From positions 1 to 40,756 of the forward strand of contig CAMCNF010000003.1 in assembly GCA_945876115.1 (NCBI GenBank): 40,756 nucleotides of DNA, given 5' to 3'. Shown here in pieces: positions 1 through 11,771 of this stretch; position 1 is the first letter of the stretch; the number at the start of each line of letters is the position of its first letter. This DNA comes from Verrucomicrobia subdivision 6 bacterium. GTDB taxonomy: Bacteria > Verrucomicrobiota > Verrucomicrobiia > Methylacidiphilales > Verrucolacustridaceae. The translations under genes were made by a program, and so were the position numbers. The notes beneath the pieces are model-generated. The model saw nothing but the letters and a program-made list of their open reading frames with translations, was not told where the DNA came from and did no database searches.

Positions 1-179
1 AGATACTCAGGAAAGTCAGATAAATCCATTCGCCAATCATCAAATTTTGAGGGCATGGGATTGTGTTCTGAAAAACCAATTTCTTTCAGACCCTTCCGCA
101 CCGCCTCAGCCGCGTATTCGCGCGGATGCCCCACGGCATGCCCACAAAGGGGTGTGTGCATGTGGTAATCGAAGCGCAT
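1..179 (-). CDS. PHP-family histidinol-phosphatase (HisJ/HisK type), N-terminal part only; runs off the left edge
   Basis: My translation of the reverse strand from ATG at 179: MRFDYHMHTPLCGHAVGHPREYAAEAVRKGLKEIGFSEHNPMPSKFDDWRMDLSDFPEY, typical of PHP histidinol phosphatases. Absent from the ORF track because no stop lies in the window. Confidence 0.85.
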   Translation of the reverse strand, partial: MRFDYHMHTPLCGHAVGHPREYAAEAVRKGLKEIGFSEHNPMPSKFDDWRMDLSDFPEY

Positions 180-264
180 TCCCAGACTTTACCTATCCCA
201 AGGCCCTTTTCCAAGGGCATAGGGGAGCGTTGCCCAGTGCCCTACTTTTCGGCATCATCTAGAG

Positions 265-1275
265 ATGGCATCCCTACCTTATCTCCATCTTTCCCCTGCC
301 CGTCTCCGATCGACTCTAACCCGTTTCCGAGGTCTACGCGCTCTCGTTGTGGGCGACCTCATGCTAGACGAGTTTATTTATGGTCGCGTCTCAAGAATTT
401 CTCCCGAAGCGCCCGTACCCGTGGTCCATGTCGAACGCGAACAGTCCTACCCTGGTGGCGCAGCGAATGTCGCACGAAATCTGGCTGCTCTAGGAATTCA
501 TGCCGAGTTAAGCGGCGGCATCGGTCAGGATGCCACAGGACAACACCTCCTGACTCTTCTCCGCCATACCAAGATTGGAACTTCAGGCGTCTGTCACTCT
601 GCCAAGTTTCCCACCATCCGAAAGACCAGAATTCTGGCTCGTCACCAGCAGGTCGTGCGGGTGGATCGAGAAGAACCCAGCAATCTTTCCCCTAAAGAAA
701 GAGGTGCCGTTCTCAAAAAAGCCTTACAGATTCTCCCCCGCTGCCATGCCCTCATCCTAGAAGATTACGGCAAAGGCCTCTTCGATCAGGCATTCGTCGA
801 CTCGCTACTTGAAGCTGCCCGCAAACACAAGATTCCTTCCGCCGTCGATCCCAACGTCCACAACCCCCTTCAGTGGCATGGAGCCACTTTAGTAAAACCC
901 AACCGAGTAGAGGCTTTTGGAGCTTTAGGGCAGCCTGACTCTTCCAACCCGAAAGATTGGATCGCAGCCGGCGAAGAGCTCCTCATTCGCTGGAACTGCC
1001 GAAATCTTCTTCTGACACTTGGTGAAAATGGCATGATTCTTTTTCAGCATAATGAAAAACCCTACTCTATCCCTAGCCGAGCTCGCGAGGTCTACGACGT
1101 ATCCGGTGCAGGCGACACGGTAATTTCTGTCTTAGCTGCCGGACTGGCCGCGGGCTTAAGCGGGCAGGTTTCCGCTGAGCTAGCCAACTTGGCCGCGGGG
1201 ATTGTTGTTGGGAAACTCGGCACCGCCACGGTCACACCAGAAGAAATTATGGAAGTAGCGCGGAACCATGGCTAA
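265..1275 (+). CDS. rfaE1: D-glycero-beta-D-manno-heptose-7-phosphate kinase (PfkB family; kinase domain only)
   Basis: VVGDLMLDEFIYGRVSRISPEAPVPVV, YPGGAANVARNLAALG, DVSGAGDTVISVLA; no cytidylyltransferase domain present. Confidence 0.9.
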   Translation: MASLPYLHLSPARLRSTLTRFRGLRALVVGDLMLDEFIYGRVSRISPEAPVPVVHVEREQSYPGGAANVARNLAALGIHAELSGGIGQDATGQHLLTLLRHTKIGTSGVCHSAKFPTIRKTRILARHQQVVRVDREEPSNLSPKERGAVLKKALQILPRCHALILEDYGKGLFDQAFVDSLLEAARKHKIPSAVDPNVHNPLQWHGATLVKPNRVEAFGALGQPDSSNPKDWIAAGEELLIRWNCRNLLLTLGENGMILFQHNEKPYSIPSRAREVYDVSGAGDTVISVLAAGLAAGLSGQVSAELANLAAGIVVGKLGTATVTPEEIMEVARNHG

Positions 1276-1815
1276 GGCAGCCGTCTTCCTCGACCGCGAC
1301 GATACGCTCATCGAGAACGTTCCCTACCTCGGCGACCCGAATCAGGTTCAACTTCTTCCGGGCGCCAAGGAAGCCATCACCCAACTTCACCAAGCCGGTC
1401 TGCCCTTAATTGTAGTTTCCAATCAATCCGGGGTGGGTCGCGGGCTCATCAGTAAAGCACAAGTCCACTCGGTCGATGCGAGAATGGAAGAACTCCTTGG
1501 GGCTAAAGGGATCATTACCGCCTTCTCTCACTGCTATGCGGCACCAAGCGATCCGTACGATGAACGCAGAAAACCCTCTCCTCTCATGCTGCAAGAGGCC
1601 GCAACAGAGCACGGCTTATCTTTGAAAAACTCTTTTATGGTTGGCAACCGGCTCAGCGATATTCAATCAGGAGCGTCGGCTGGTTGTCGCACAATTATTC
1701 TAGAGCTTCGGATTCCACCAGAAGATGTAAAAGCATGCGCCGAACTCGCGACCTTCTCTGCTAAAGACTGGCCCGCTGCATCCGCTTGGATTTTAGAATC
1801 GAAAGACTCTCCAAA

Positions 1816-1819
<4 letters not shown>
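1268..1819 (+). CDS. gmhB: D-glycero-beta-D-manno-heptose-1,7-bisphosphate 7-phosphatase (HAD)
   Basis: AVFLDRDDTLIENVPYLGDP, SNQSGVGRG, KPSPLML, FMVGNRLSDIQSGASAGC; overlaps rfaE1. Confidence 0.88.
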
Positions 1820-4915
<3,096 letters not shown>

Positions 4916-4929
<14 letters not shown>

Positions 4930-5344
4930 AGCTATCTTTTTCTACATCTTTATCAGTGGAATTCTGCCCCTTTCCGCGGCCAACGGACCCGAATTTCCTA
5001 TTGGCTCGGTCATTCAGAATTTCGCTCTTCCGCAGACCGACGCCAGCGGTCGGAAAACAGCCGTCGTCCATGGGAAACGCGCCACGGTTGTCAGCCCAAA
5101 TCAGCTCAAGATTGAGGATCTGAAGGTGGAGCTCTTTAACTCGGAAGGTACCATCGAGACCACCATCACTGCCACCCGTAGCGATTTTTGGCGTAAAGAA
5201 AACCGCCTGACCACTGACAGTGGCATTATCGTTAAACGCCCGACTCTCCTCATCTCCTCCAATGGGATCGATTGGAACGTCGCCGAATCGAATGGAACCC
5301 TCTACAATCGGGTCCGCGTGGTTCTCTCAAGTTCTGCTCCATGA
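4916..5344 (+). CDS. LptC-like LPS export / OstA-related periplasmic protein
   Basis: N-terminal hydrophobic signal/anchor, OstA-like body (ATRSDFWRKENRLTTDSGIIVKRPTLLISSNGIDW); sits between kdsA and lptA-lptB. Confidence 0.6.
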
Positions 5345-5838
5345 AATTCCTCTTTTTCACTCTTCTTCTGGCGGGATCGCGGCTCTACAGCGAGGACTCC
5401 ACTCCAGCCCCGGCGAATCCTGCCCCCGCAACCAGTGGACTAACCACAATCACGAGCGATTCTCTCGATCTTAATCTTGGCAAAGCGAACGGTAAAAAAC
5501 AGGGGCTCTTTCGCGGCAATGTGACTGTCGACGAACCGCGCTTCACCATGACCGCAAAAGAAATGACTGTTTTCTTTGCCGATAACGACGCGGTTCAGTC
5601 CCTCGAGGCGAGGGATGATGTCATCATCAAACGGAAAGATGGTTCCTCGGAAACCTCGAGCGAAAAAGCCGTCTACGAGATGACTGACAAGAAACTCATA
5701 CTCCTCAAAGTTACCCGTCAACCCAAGGTCACCACCAGCGACAAGAAAGTCGTCAAAGCCGATAAAATCATCATCTATCCAGAAGATGATAAGATGACCA
5801 CCGAAGGGAAAAGCTCGGTGGAGCTTAAGGCCCCCTGA
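5341..5838 (+). CDS. lptA: LptA/OstA-family LPS transport periplasmic protein
   Basis: Signal peptide MKFLFFTLLLAGSRLYS; TTITSDSLDLNLGKANGKKQGLFRGNVTVDEPRFTMTAKEMTV...VKADKIIIYPEDDKMTTEG. ATG at 5341 (ATGA overlap). Confidence 0.8.
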   Translation: MKFLFFTLLLAGSRLYSEDSTPAPANPAPATSGLTTITSDSLDLNLGKANGKKQGLFRGNVTVDEPRFTMTAKEMTVFFADNDAVQSLEARDDVIIKRKDGSSETSSEKAVYEMTDKKLILLKVTRQPKVTTSDKKVVKADKIIIYPEDDKMTTEGKSSVELKAP

Positions 5839-6596
5839 ACACTCCCCTTCCCACCGCGGAACCTCTTACCGGAGCGCCCATCCTTTCTTGCAATGGCCTA
5901 GTCAAACGATATGGGGATCGGAATGTGGTCAATGGAGTGAATTTAAATATTCGCGCAGGCGAAGTCGTCGGACTACTCGGCCCGAACGGTGCCGGAAAAA
6001 CCACCAGTTTCTATATGCTGGTAGGTCTTGTCCGACCTACCGCGGGTTCAATTACCTTTGCAGGGGAAGATGTCAGTGGCATGCCGATGTACCGACGCGC
6101 CCGACGTGGGATCGGTTACCTTCCTCAGGAAGAGTCGATTTTTCGGCGTCTAACCGTAGAGGAAAACCTTATGGCAATTCTTGAGACACTTCCGATCACA
6201 GATCAGGAGCGAAAAGAACGCTGCCAAGAACTACTCGTCGAACTTGGCCTAGATGCCTTAGTCAAAAGTCTCGCCATCCAGCTTTCAGGTGGGGAGAAAA
6301 GACGCCTAGCCATTGCCCGTTGTCTCGTTACCCGCCCGAGCGTTCTACTTCTCGATGAGCCTTTTAGCGGCGTCGATCCGCTTGCCGTCTACGATATTCA
6401 GCAAATCATCCTCACCATGCGGAGAAAAGGAATCGCAGTGCTCATCACTGACCACAATGTGCGCGAGACTCTGTCCATCGTCAGTCGTGCCTACTTAATT
6501 TGTGAAGGCAAAGTGGAGAGCGAGGGAAATGCGGAGTTTCTAATCAATGATCCTGTGGCCCGCGGTCTTTACCTTGGACCACGGTTTTCCATGTAA
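5835..6596 (+). CDS. lptB: LPS export ABC transporter ATP-binding protein LptB, probable CTG start
   Basis: ILSCNGLVKRYGDRNVVNGVNLNIRAGEVVGLLGPNGAGKTTSFYM...GIGYLPQEESIFRRLTVEENL...LSGGEKRRLAIARCL...LLLDEPFSGVDP...VLITDHNVRETL. The conserved N-terminus lies upstream of the track start (GTG 5925). The only NTG codon upstream in frame is CTG 5835, and an in-frame TAA lies at 5826. Confidence 0.92.
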   Translation: MNTPLPTAEPLTGAPILSCNGLVKRYGDRNVVNGVNLNIRAGEVVGLLGPNGAGKTTSFYMLVGLVRPTAGSITFAGEDVSGMPMYRRARRGIGYLPQEESIFRRLTVEENLMAILETLPITDQERKERCQELLVELGLDALVKSLAIQLSGGEKRRLAIARCLVTRPSVLLLDEPFSGVDPLAVYDIQQIILTMRRKGIAVLITDHNVRETLSIVSRAYLICEGKVESEGNAEFLINDPVARGLYLGPRFSM

Positions 6597-6620
6597 CCGA
6601 TCGAATCTACTTCCAAATCC

Positions 6621-7310
6621 CTATCCCTTTCGTTCCAAGATGAGATCAAGGACTTCTTCTGGATTTGCCGCGCGAAGAATAGGCCTCCCCACCACCACAC
6701 GACTAGCACCCTCGCCAAGCGCTTCCCCAACTGTTTTCGATCGAGCCTGGTCGTCAGTCTTCGTACCAGGAGGCCGAACCCCTGGAGTAACAATTTCCCC
6801 AACTTTGCCCCATGTCGCCCGCTCCTTTTTTGCCTCGTGGGGACTACAGACAATTCCCGCTAACCCTGCTTCCTTGGCCAACCCCGATAAACGCTCAACC
6901 GTTTCAGCTACCCCAGCGCTCCATCCAGCAGCGCTTACATCCCCTTCAGTCAAACTGGTTAGCAGAGTGATCCCAAGTACCTTCGTCTCAGCCGGAGCTG
7001 CGGCCACCGCTGCCTGCATCATTCCCCGACCACCAGAAGCATGGACCGTAAGAAATCGAGGACGCCAGTGTGCCACCGCCGCTACCGCCTGTCCCACCGT
7101 ATTAGGAATATCGTGAAACTTCAGATCCAAAAAAATGGAGACTTCCAGCTCTTGCAATCCCGACAGAACTTCGCTCCCTCCTCGCAAGTAGAGCTGCAGA
7201 CCCACTTTAAATGTCCCAACCCGACTTTTCAGGCGATGCGCCCATTGCAAGGCCTCTTTCGCCGTATCCACGTCCAAGGCGAGGATCAACTGATCGGGAC
7301 TCATCCTCAC
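6621..7310 (-). CDS. pyrF: orotidine-5'-phosphate decarboxylase
   Basis: LILALDVDTAKEAL, FKVGLQLY, IFLDLKFHDIPNTVGQAV, ITPGVRP-like VTPGVRPPG, VVVGRPIL. Confidence 0.93.
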   Translation of the reverse strand: MRMSPDQLILALDVDTAKEALQWAHRLKSRVGTFKVGLQLYLRGGSEVLSGLQELEVSIFLDLKFHDIPNTVGQAVAAVAHWRPRFLTVHASGGRGMMQAAVAAAPAETKVLGITLLTSLTEGDVSAAGWSAGVAETVERLSGLAKEAGLAGIVCSPHEAKKERATWGKVGEIVTPGVRPPGTKTDDQARSKTVGEALGEGASRVVVGRPILRAANPEEVLDLILERKG

Positions 7311-7333
7311 TATCTAATCGGGATCAGCCACCC

Positions 7334-8194
7334 ATGACAATCCGCGCCCACGCTAAAATTAACCTAGACCTTCGACTCCAGAAACGTCGTCCCGACGGGT
7401 TCCACCCCATCGATACATTTTTTATTCGCGTCGATGTCGCAGATAATCTGAATGCGGAGCTAGCCATCGACGCAAAGCTGTCCCTACAAATCGAGGGAGA
7501 CAACCAGCTCTCAACAGGAGCAGACAACCTTGTTTTACGTGCCGCCCGGGCTTTGCAGTGCCACGCGCCGACCCTCGGAGCCCATCTCCGACTGAAAAAA
7601 GTCATTCCCCAAGGCGCAGGACTAGGAGGCGGAAGTAGTGACGCCGCCGCCACTCTCTGCCTTCTTCGAAAACTTTGGTCTCTTCCCCTAACCGATACCG
7701 AACTGAGCAAGATCGGAGCAGAGTTAGGGAGTGATGTTCCCTTTTTTTTACAACCCTATGCAGCGCGCGCTACAGGTCGGGGCGAAATCCTTCAACCTGT
7801 CCACTTGACCGACCTCCCTTGGGCTGTCCTTCTCCATCCTGGCTTCGCTTCCCCCACTGCACTTGCTTACGCCCGCTACGCCCAAAATCCTCAAGCTGGA
7901 TCCGAAGGCCCAGTCCTACGTTTACAATCGCTCGACGGCCAAGATTACGAAATTCGCCCGCGGAACGATCTTGAACCTGCGGTCGAAGGAAAGTTCCTCT
8001 GGATATCCTCGGCTCGCGAATGGCTAGGAAAACAGCCCGGGGTCCTCGCCGCGCGGATGAGTGGAAGCGGATCGACCGTCTTTGGCCTGTTTTCCACAAA
8101 AGAAGAGGCACAGCAAGTCGCCGACCAAGCCCAAGAGTTTTTTGGGGACGAAACGTGGATTCAAGTCACCCGCCTCCTAGGCGGCCACGAATGA
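7334..8194 (+). CDS. ispE: 4-diphosphocytidyl-2-C-methyl-D-erythritol kinase
   Basis: AHAKINLDLRLQKRRPDGFHPIDTFF, KVIPQGAGLGGGSSDAAATL, LGSDVPFFL, ARMSGSGSTVFGLF (GHMP kinase). ATG at 7334. Confidence 0.95.
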   Translation: MTIRAHAKINLDLRLQKRRPDGFHPIDTFFIRVDVADNLNAELAIDAKLSLQIEGDNQLSTGADNLVLRAARALQCHAPTLGAHLRLKKVIPQGAGLGGGSSDAAATLCLLRKLWSLPLTDTELSKIGAELGSDVPFFLQPYAARATGRGEILQPVHLTDLPWAVLLHPGFASPTALAYARYAQNPQAGSEGPVLRLQSLDGQDYEIRPRNDLEPAVEGKFLWISSAREWLGKQPGVLAARMSGSGSTVFGLFSTKEEAQQVADQAQEFFGDETWIQVTRLLGGHE

Positions 8195-8196
8195 AT

Positions 8197-8451
8197 TTAG
8201 CGCAGCTTGAGCGAGATCCGGGATTTAATCCGCGCGGAACGATTCCGATGGATTGCCTTCCCTTTTGCCGCCCGGTCCAAGCAACGTTGCAGTTCAGGGA
8301 AAAGTTTCAGAGCTTCATCCTTCTTTCCAGCAGTGATCAACAAAAGAAGCTTCTTTTGCGCCAAGCGGGCATTATCCAAAAGACGACGATTCACCACCCG
8401 ACGCCGAAGGGAGGCTCGGGCTTGTTTCGCAGCAGAAGCAGTGTTGGCCAT
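8197..8451 (-). CDS. rpsT: 30S ribosomal protein S20
   Basis: MANTASAAKQARASLRRRVVNRRLLDNARLAQKK...CLDRAAKGKAIHRNRSARIKSRISLKL. Confidence 0.9.
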   Translation of the reverse strand: MANTASAAKQARASLRRRVVNRRLLDNARLAQKKLLLLITAGKKDEALKLFPELQRCLDRAAKGKAIHRNRSARIKSRISLKLR

Positions 8452-8492
8452 AACCTCAAATCCTGCCCGAAGTCGGGGGGTGGCGTCAATCC

Positions 8493-9194
8493 ATGAACTT
8501 ACTTCGCATCTTCCTCTCCCTCACGCTCTGGCCAGGGATTTTCGCCACCGCGCTTTTTCTACACCAATTGATCCTTGGGGCTTGGGCAAATCCGAGCTTC
8601 CCTTGGGTGGGTTCAGCTTCTTTCGGGTCGGGCCTGCTTGTGGCTTGGGCTGCATTTTTCTTTCTTCCGCGCCCGCGGGGTCTTTACGTCCTCGGACATG
8701 AACTTACCCACGCCCTCGCCGTCTGGTGTAGCGGAGGGCGGGTCCACTCCCTCCATGTGGGCGACCAAGGAGGCAAAGTCGTCGCCGACCGCGTTTCCCC
8801 CTGGATTAGTTTGGCCCCCTACATTCTTCCATTTTATCCATTGGGAGCGGGAATTCTCTGGCTGGCAGGGACACGATGCTGGCCCCATGCCACTCACTAC
8901 CCCATCCCCTTTTTGGGAATTTGGGGGGCAATCTGGGGCTACCACTATGCCTTCACCTTGGCCCTTATCCCCACCCGCCAACCCGATTTTCTCATCTACG
9001 GCCGAGTCTTTTCTTTCACCCTCATTGCCCTAGGAAATCTAATCGTAGCCGCCCTGCTCACTTGGGCCACTTTTCGACCCACCCCCGCTGGCCAAACCCT
9101 TATCCTGCTCGGCTCAGAATGGGCATGGACCTATACCCAAATCGTTCATTGGCTCTCAGGGCTACTCTTGCGCTACCTACCCCATCCCGCCTAA
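8493..9194 (+). CDS. Polytopic membrane protein with HExxH motif, possibly M50-like metallopeptidase or inactive relative
   Basis: Several hydrophobic segments; YVLGHELTHALAVWCSGGRVHSLHVGDQGGKV. Confidence 0.55.
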   Translation: MNLLRIFLSLTLWPGIFATALFLHQLILGAWANPSFPWVGSASFGSGLLVAWAAFFFLPRPRGLYVLGHELTHALAVWCSGGRVHSLHVGDQGGKVVADRVSPWISLAPYILPFYPLGAGILWLAGTRCWPHATHYPIPFLGIWGAIWGYHYAFTLALIPTRQPDFLIYGRVFSFTLIALGNLIVAALLTWATFRPTPAGQTLILLGSEWAWTYTQIVHWLSGLLLRYLPHPA

Positions 9195-9206
9195 TTTCAT
9201 CTGCTC

Positions 9207-9662
9207 GTGCTCGTCTCCGATCTCATCACCGAAGGCAATCTAATGCCCGATCTCCAAGCAGAGGACAAACAAAGCGCTTATGGATTTATGCTTCAGCATC
9301 TTACAAAAAATGGAATTATCTCCAAAGACCTCATTCCCTCCAGTCTGCAGGCGTTGCAGATTCGTGAGGATAAAATGACTACCGCCATGGGCGGAGGGTT
9401 TGCCCTGCCCCACGCCACCATTCCTAAATTGCCCTCTCTCTGCACTCTTCTCGCCCGTAGCCCCAAAGGAATCCCCTGCGAAGCAATGGACGGCAAGCTC
9501 GTTACCATTTTTTTTCTTATTCTCGTCCCGCCAGATCAAAATCAGACTCACCTACAGACTCTCGCCACCGTGGCCAAATTCTTTAATCGGCGCGGTATTA
9601 AATCAAAGATCCTCCAAGCTCCGGGTTCAGCAGAAATTCTCGAACTCCTCAGACTCCCCTAA
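9207..9662 (+). CDS. PTS EIIA (fructose/nitrogen type) domain protein
   Basis: LKxGIISKDLIPSSLQAL-like N-terminus, MGGGFALPHATIPKL (phospho-His site), LVTIFFLILVPPDQNQTHLQTLATVAKFF. Confidence 0.8.
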   Translation: MLVSDLITEGNLMPDLQAEDKQSAYGFMLQHLTKNGIISKDLIPSSLQALQIREDKMTTAMGGGFALPHATIPKLPSLCTLLARSPKGIPCEAMDGKLVTIFFLILVPPDQNQTHLQTLATVAKFFNRRGIKSKILQAPGSAEILELLRLP

Positions 9663-11365
9663 TGTCCCTGCGTGCCGAACTCGAAATGCGGGTCCAATCC
9701 TGGGCCGCGGCGAACTTTCCCACTATCGGTCAAGGACCTTGGATCCGAACGTGTGCCGACGCCCGCCATGGCCACTTTCAAACCCACCTACCCATGGTTG
9801 CGGCAAAGCAGACGGGTGGAAATCCCCGTGAAATCGCCACCCGCCTCGCTGAAGAGTGCTTACCCCCTATCGATTGGGAAAAACCCAGCGTCGCAGGAGC
9901 TGGTTTCGTCAACTATCGGGCTACACCCCAAGCCGTCGCTCAAGCTGCGCAAAACCTTCGCGCGAATCCATCCCTTGGAGTCGGGCCAGATCCTCAACCT
10001 GAAACCATCGTGGTCGACTTCAGCTCCCCGAATATCGCTAAATCCATGCACGTCGGACATATTCGCTCTACCCTTCTTGGAGACACTCTCGCCCGTCTGC
10101 TCAAACGACTAGGGCATCGGGTCATTCGCATCAATCACCTCGGGGATTGGGGCACTCAATTCGGCAAACTCCTCCTCGCCTACAGGGCCGCAGGTCGCCC
10201 CGAAATCTCCTCCACCAACGCCATCCAACAGCTCGAAGAGTTTTATAAACAAGGTCACCAGGAGGCAGAATCCGACCCCGTAAAAATGGATCAAGCCCGT
10301 GGTGAACTCGCCGCCCTACAGTCAGGAGATCCAGAACGAATGCGTGATTGGAAACTCTTTTGTGCGCGCTCCTCCGAACACTTCCGCGAAATCTACCAGC
10401 GCCTCGGCGTAACCTTCGACCTTGAAAAAGGGGAAAGCTCCTACCACGAGGAACTTCCCAGCATTGTCGAAGAACTTCTCCGCCTCAAAATCGCCGAAAA
10501 TAGTCAGGGTGCTGTGGTCATTTCTAACCCCTCCGTAGCCGAAGAACCTTTTCTTATCAGGAAGTCGGATGGAGCTTTTCTTTATGGCACAACCGATTTA
10601 GCCGCCCTGCGCTCTCGCCTTCGCGATCTTCATGCCGACCGAATTCTTTATGTGACCGATGGTCGACAGCAACTCCACTTTCGCTGGCTATTCGACACGG
10701 CCCAGCGCTGGGCCCAAAAAGTCGCCCTAGAGCACGTTTGGTTCGGAACCATTCTTGGCCCCGACCGGAAACCACTTAAAAGCCGCGATGGCACGCCCCT
10801 CAAACTTGTCGATCTCCTGGCTGAAGCTAAAGAACGAGCCAAAAAGATTCTCTTAGAAAAGAGACCCGACCTCGCTGCGGACCTCCTCGAATCCAAAGCT
10901 GAGCTCCTAGGCATCGCCAGCCTCAAATATGCAGATCAGATGCCAGGGCGTAATCTTGACTACGTCTTTACCTGGGAAAAGCTCCTCGCCTTCGATGGGA
11001 ACACTGCTCCCTACATCCTGAACGCTTACGTGCGCACCCGAGCGATTTTGCGTAAAGCAGAAATCACCACCACTCCAGTCCACCCAATCAGGCTAGAGGA
11101 AAAAGCGGAAGAAGAGTTGGCTCGCCAACTTCTACTTTACGGGGATGCCGTTGCTCTGGCCGCCAGTGATCGCCGCCCACACCACCTCTGTGGTTATCTC
11201 TTTGAAACCGCCAGCATGTACCATCGGTTTTATGAGGCCTGCCCAGTTCTCAAGGCCTCCTCCCCTACCCTGCGCGATTCACGCCTAACCCTTGCTGGGC
11301 TTACCGGCGATATTCTCAAAGATGGCCTCGGTCTCCTTGGCATTCCCACACTCGAAGAAATGTGA
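9662..11365 (+). CDS. argS: arginyl-tRNA synthetase
   Basis: IVVDFSSPNIAKSMHVGHIRSTLLGDTLARLLKRLGHRVIRINHLGDWGTQFGKL; KYADQMPGRNLDYVFTWEKLLAFDGNTAPYILNAYVR; C-terminal DALR anticodon-binding region. Confidence 0.97.
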   Translation: MSLRAELEMRVQSWAAANFPTIGQGPWIRTCADARHGHFQTHLPMVAAKQTGGNPREIATRLAEECLPPIDWEKPSVAGAGFVNYRATPQAVAQAAQNLRANPSLGVGPDPQPETIVVDFSSPNIAKSMHVGHIRSTLLGDTLARLLKRLGHRVIRINHLGDWGTQFGKLLLAYRAAGRPEISSTNAIQQLEEFYKQGHQEAESDPVKMDQARGELAALQSGDPERMRDWKLFCARSSEHFREIYQRLGVTFDLEKGESSYHEELPSIVEELLRLKIAENSQGAVVISNPSVAEEPFLIRKSDGAFLYGTTDLAALRSRLRDLHADRILYVTDGRQQLHFRWLFDTAQRWAQKVALEHVWFGTILGPDRKPLKSRDGTPLKLVDLLAEAKERAKKILLEKRPDLAADLLESKAELLGIASLKYADQMPGRNLDYVFTWEKLLAFDGNTAPYILNAYVRTRAILRKAEITTTPVHPIRLEEKAEEELARQLLLYGDAVALAASDRRPHHLCGYLFETASMYHRFYEACPVLKASSPTLRDSRLTLAGLTGDILKDGLGLLGIPTLEEM

Positions 11366-11423
11366 CCTCGGACCCAACTGCCCACCTCCCCTGCAAGTTA
11401 ACCCTCCTCGCCGACGAAATGGC

Positions 11424-11771
11424 CTACTTATCGATCCGGTCCGCATCGCCCCAGAGATTTTCTAAACGATAAAAGTTGCGCCGTGCCGAGTGCATCACAT
11501 GAACCAAAACATCTCCGTAATCCAAAATAATCCACTGGCTGGCGGAGTTTCCTGAAATTCGATACGGCTTGCGGCCACCGGCTTCCTCTACCCCGCGATC
11601 AATCTCACCCGCAATTGCTTTGAGATGAGGCTCATTATCACCAGAAACAACCAGAAAGAAATCAGCAGGACCACCCACTTTGCGTAGATCAAGAATTACA
11701 GGATCTTTCGCCTTCTTCTCGGCCGAGGACTCCCGACAAAGTCGGGCCAACTCCACCCCACCCACACTCAT
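11424..11771 (-). CDS. rsfS: ribosomal silencing factor RsfS
   Basis: VILDLRKVGGPADFFLVVSGDNEPHLKAIAGEI...SGNSASQWIILDYGDVLVHVMHSARRNFYRLENLWGDA. Confidence 0.93.
   Translation of the reverse strand: MSVGGVELARLCRESSAEKKAKDPVILDLRKVGGPADFFLVVSGDNEPHLKAIAGEIDRGVEEAGGRKPYRISGNSASQWIILDYGDVLVHVMHSARRNFYRLENLWGDADRIDK

Noticed and set aside
126-695. 189-aa forward ORF overlapping rfaE1
   Set aside because: Out of frame with the conserved PfkB kinase and antisense to the PHP phosphatase; spurious.
6021-6040. Perfect inverted repeat GTAGGTC-TTGTCC-GACCTAC
   Set aside because: Lies inside the conserved lptB coding sequence just after Walker A; short and explained by codons.
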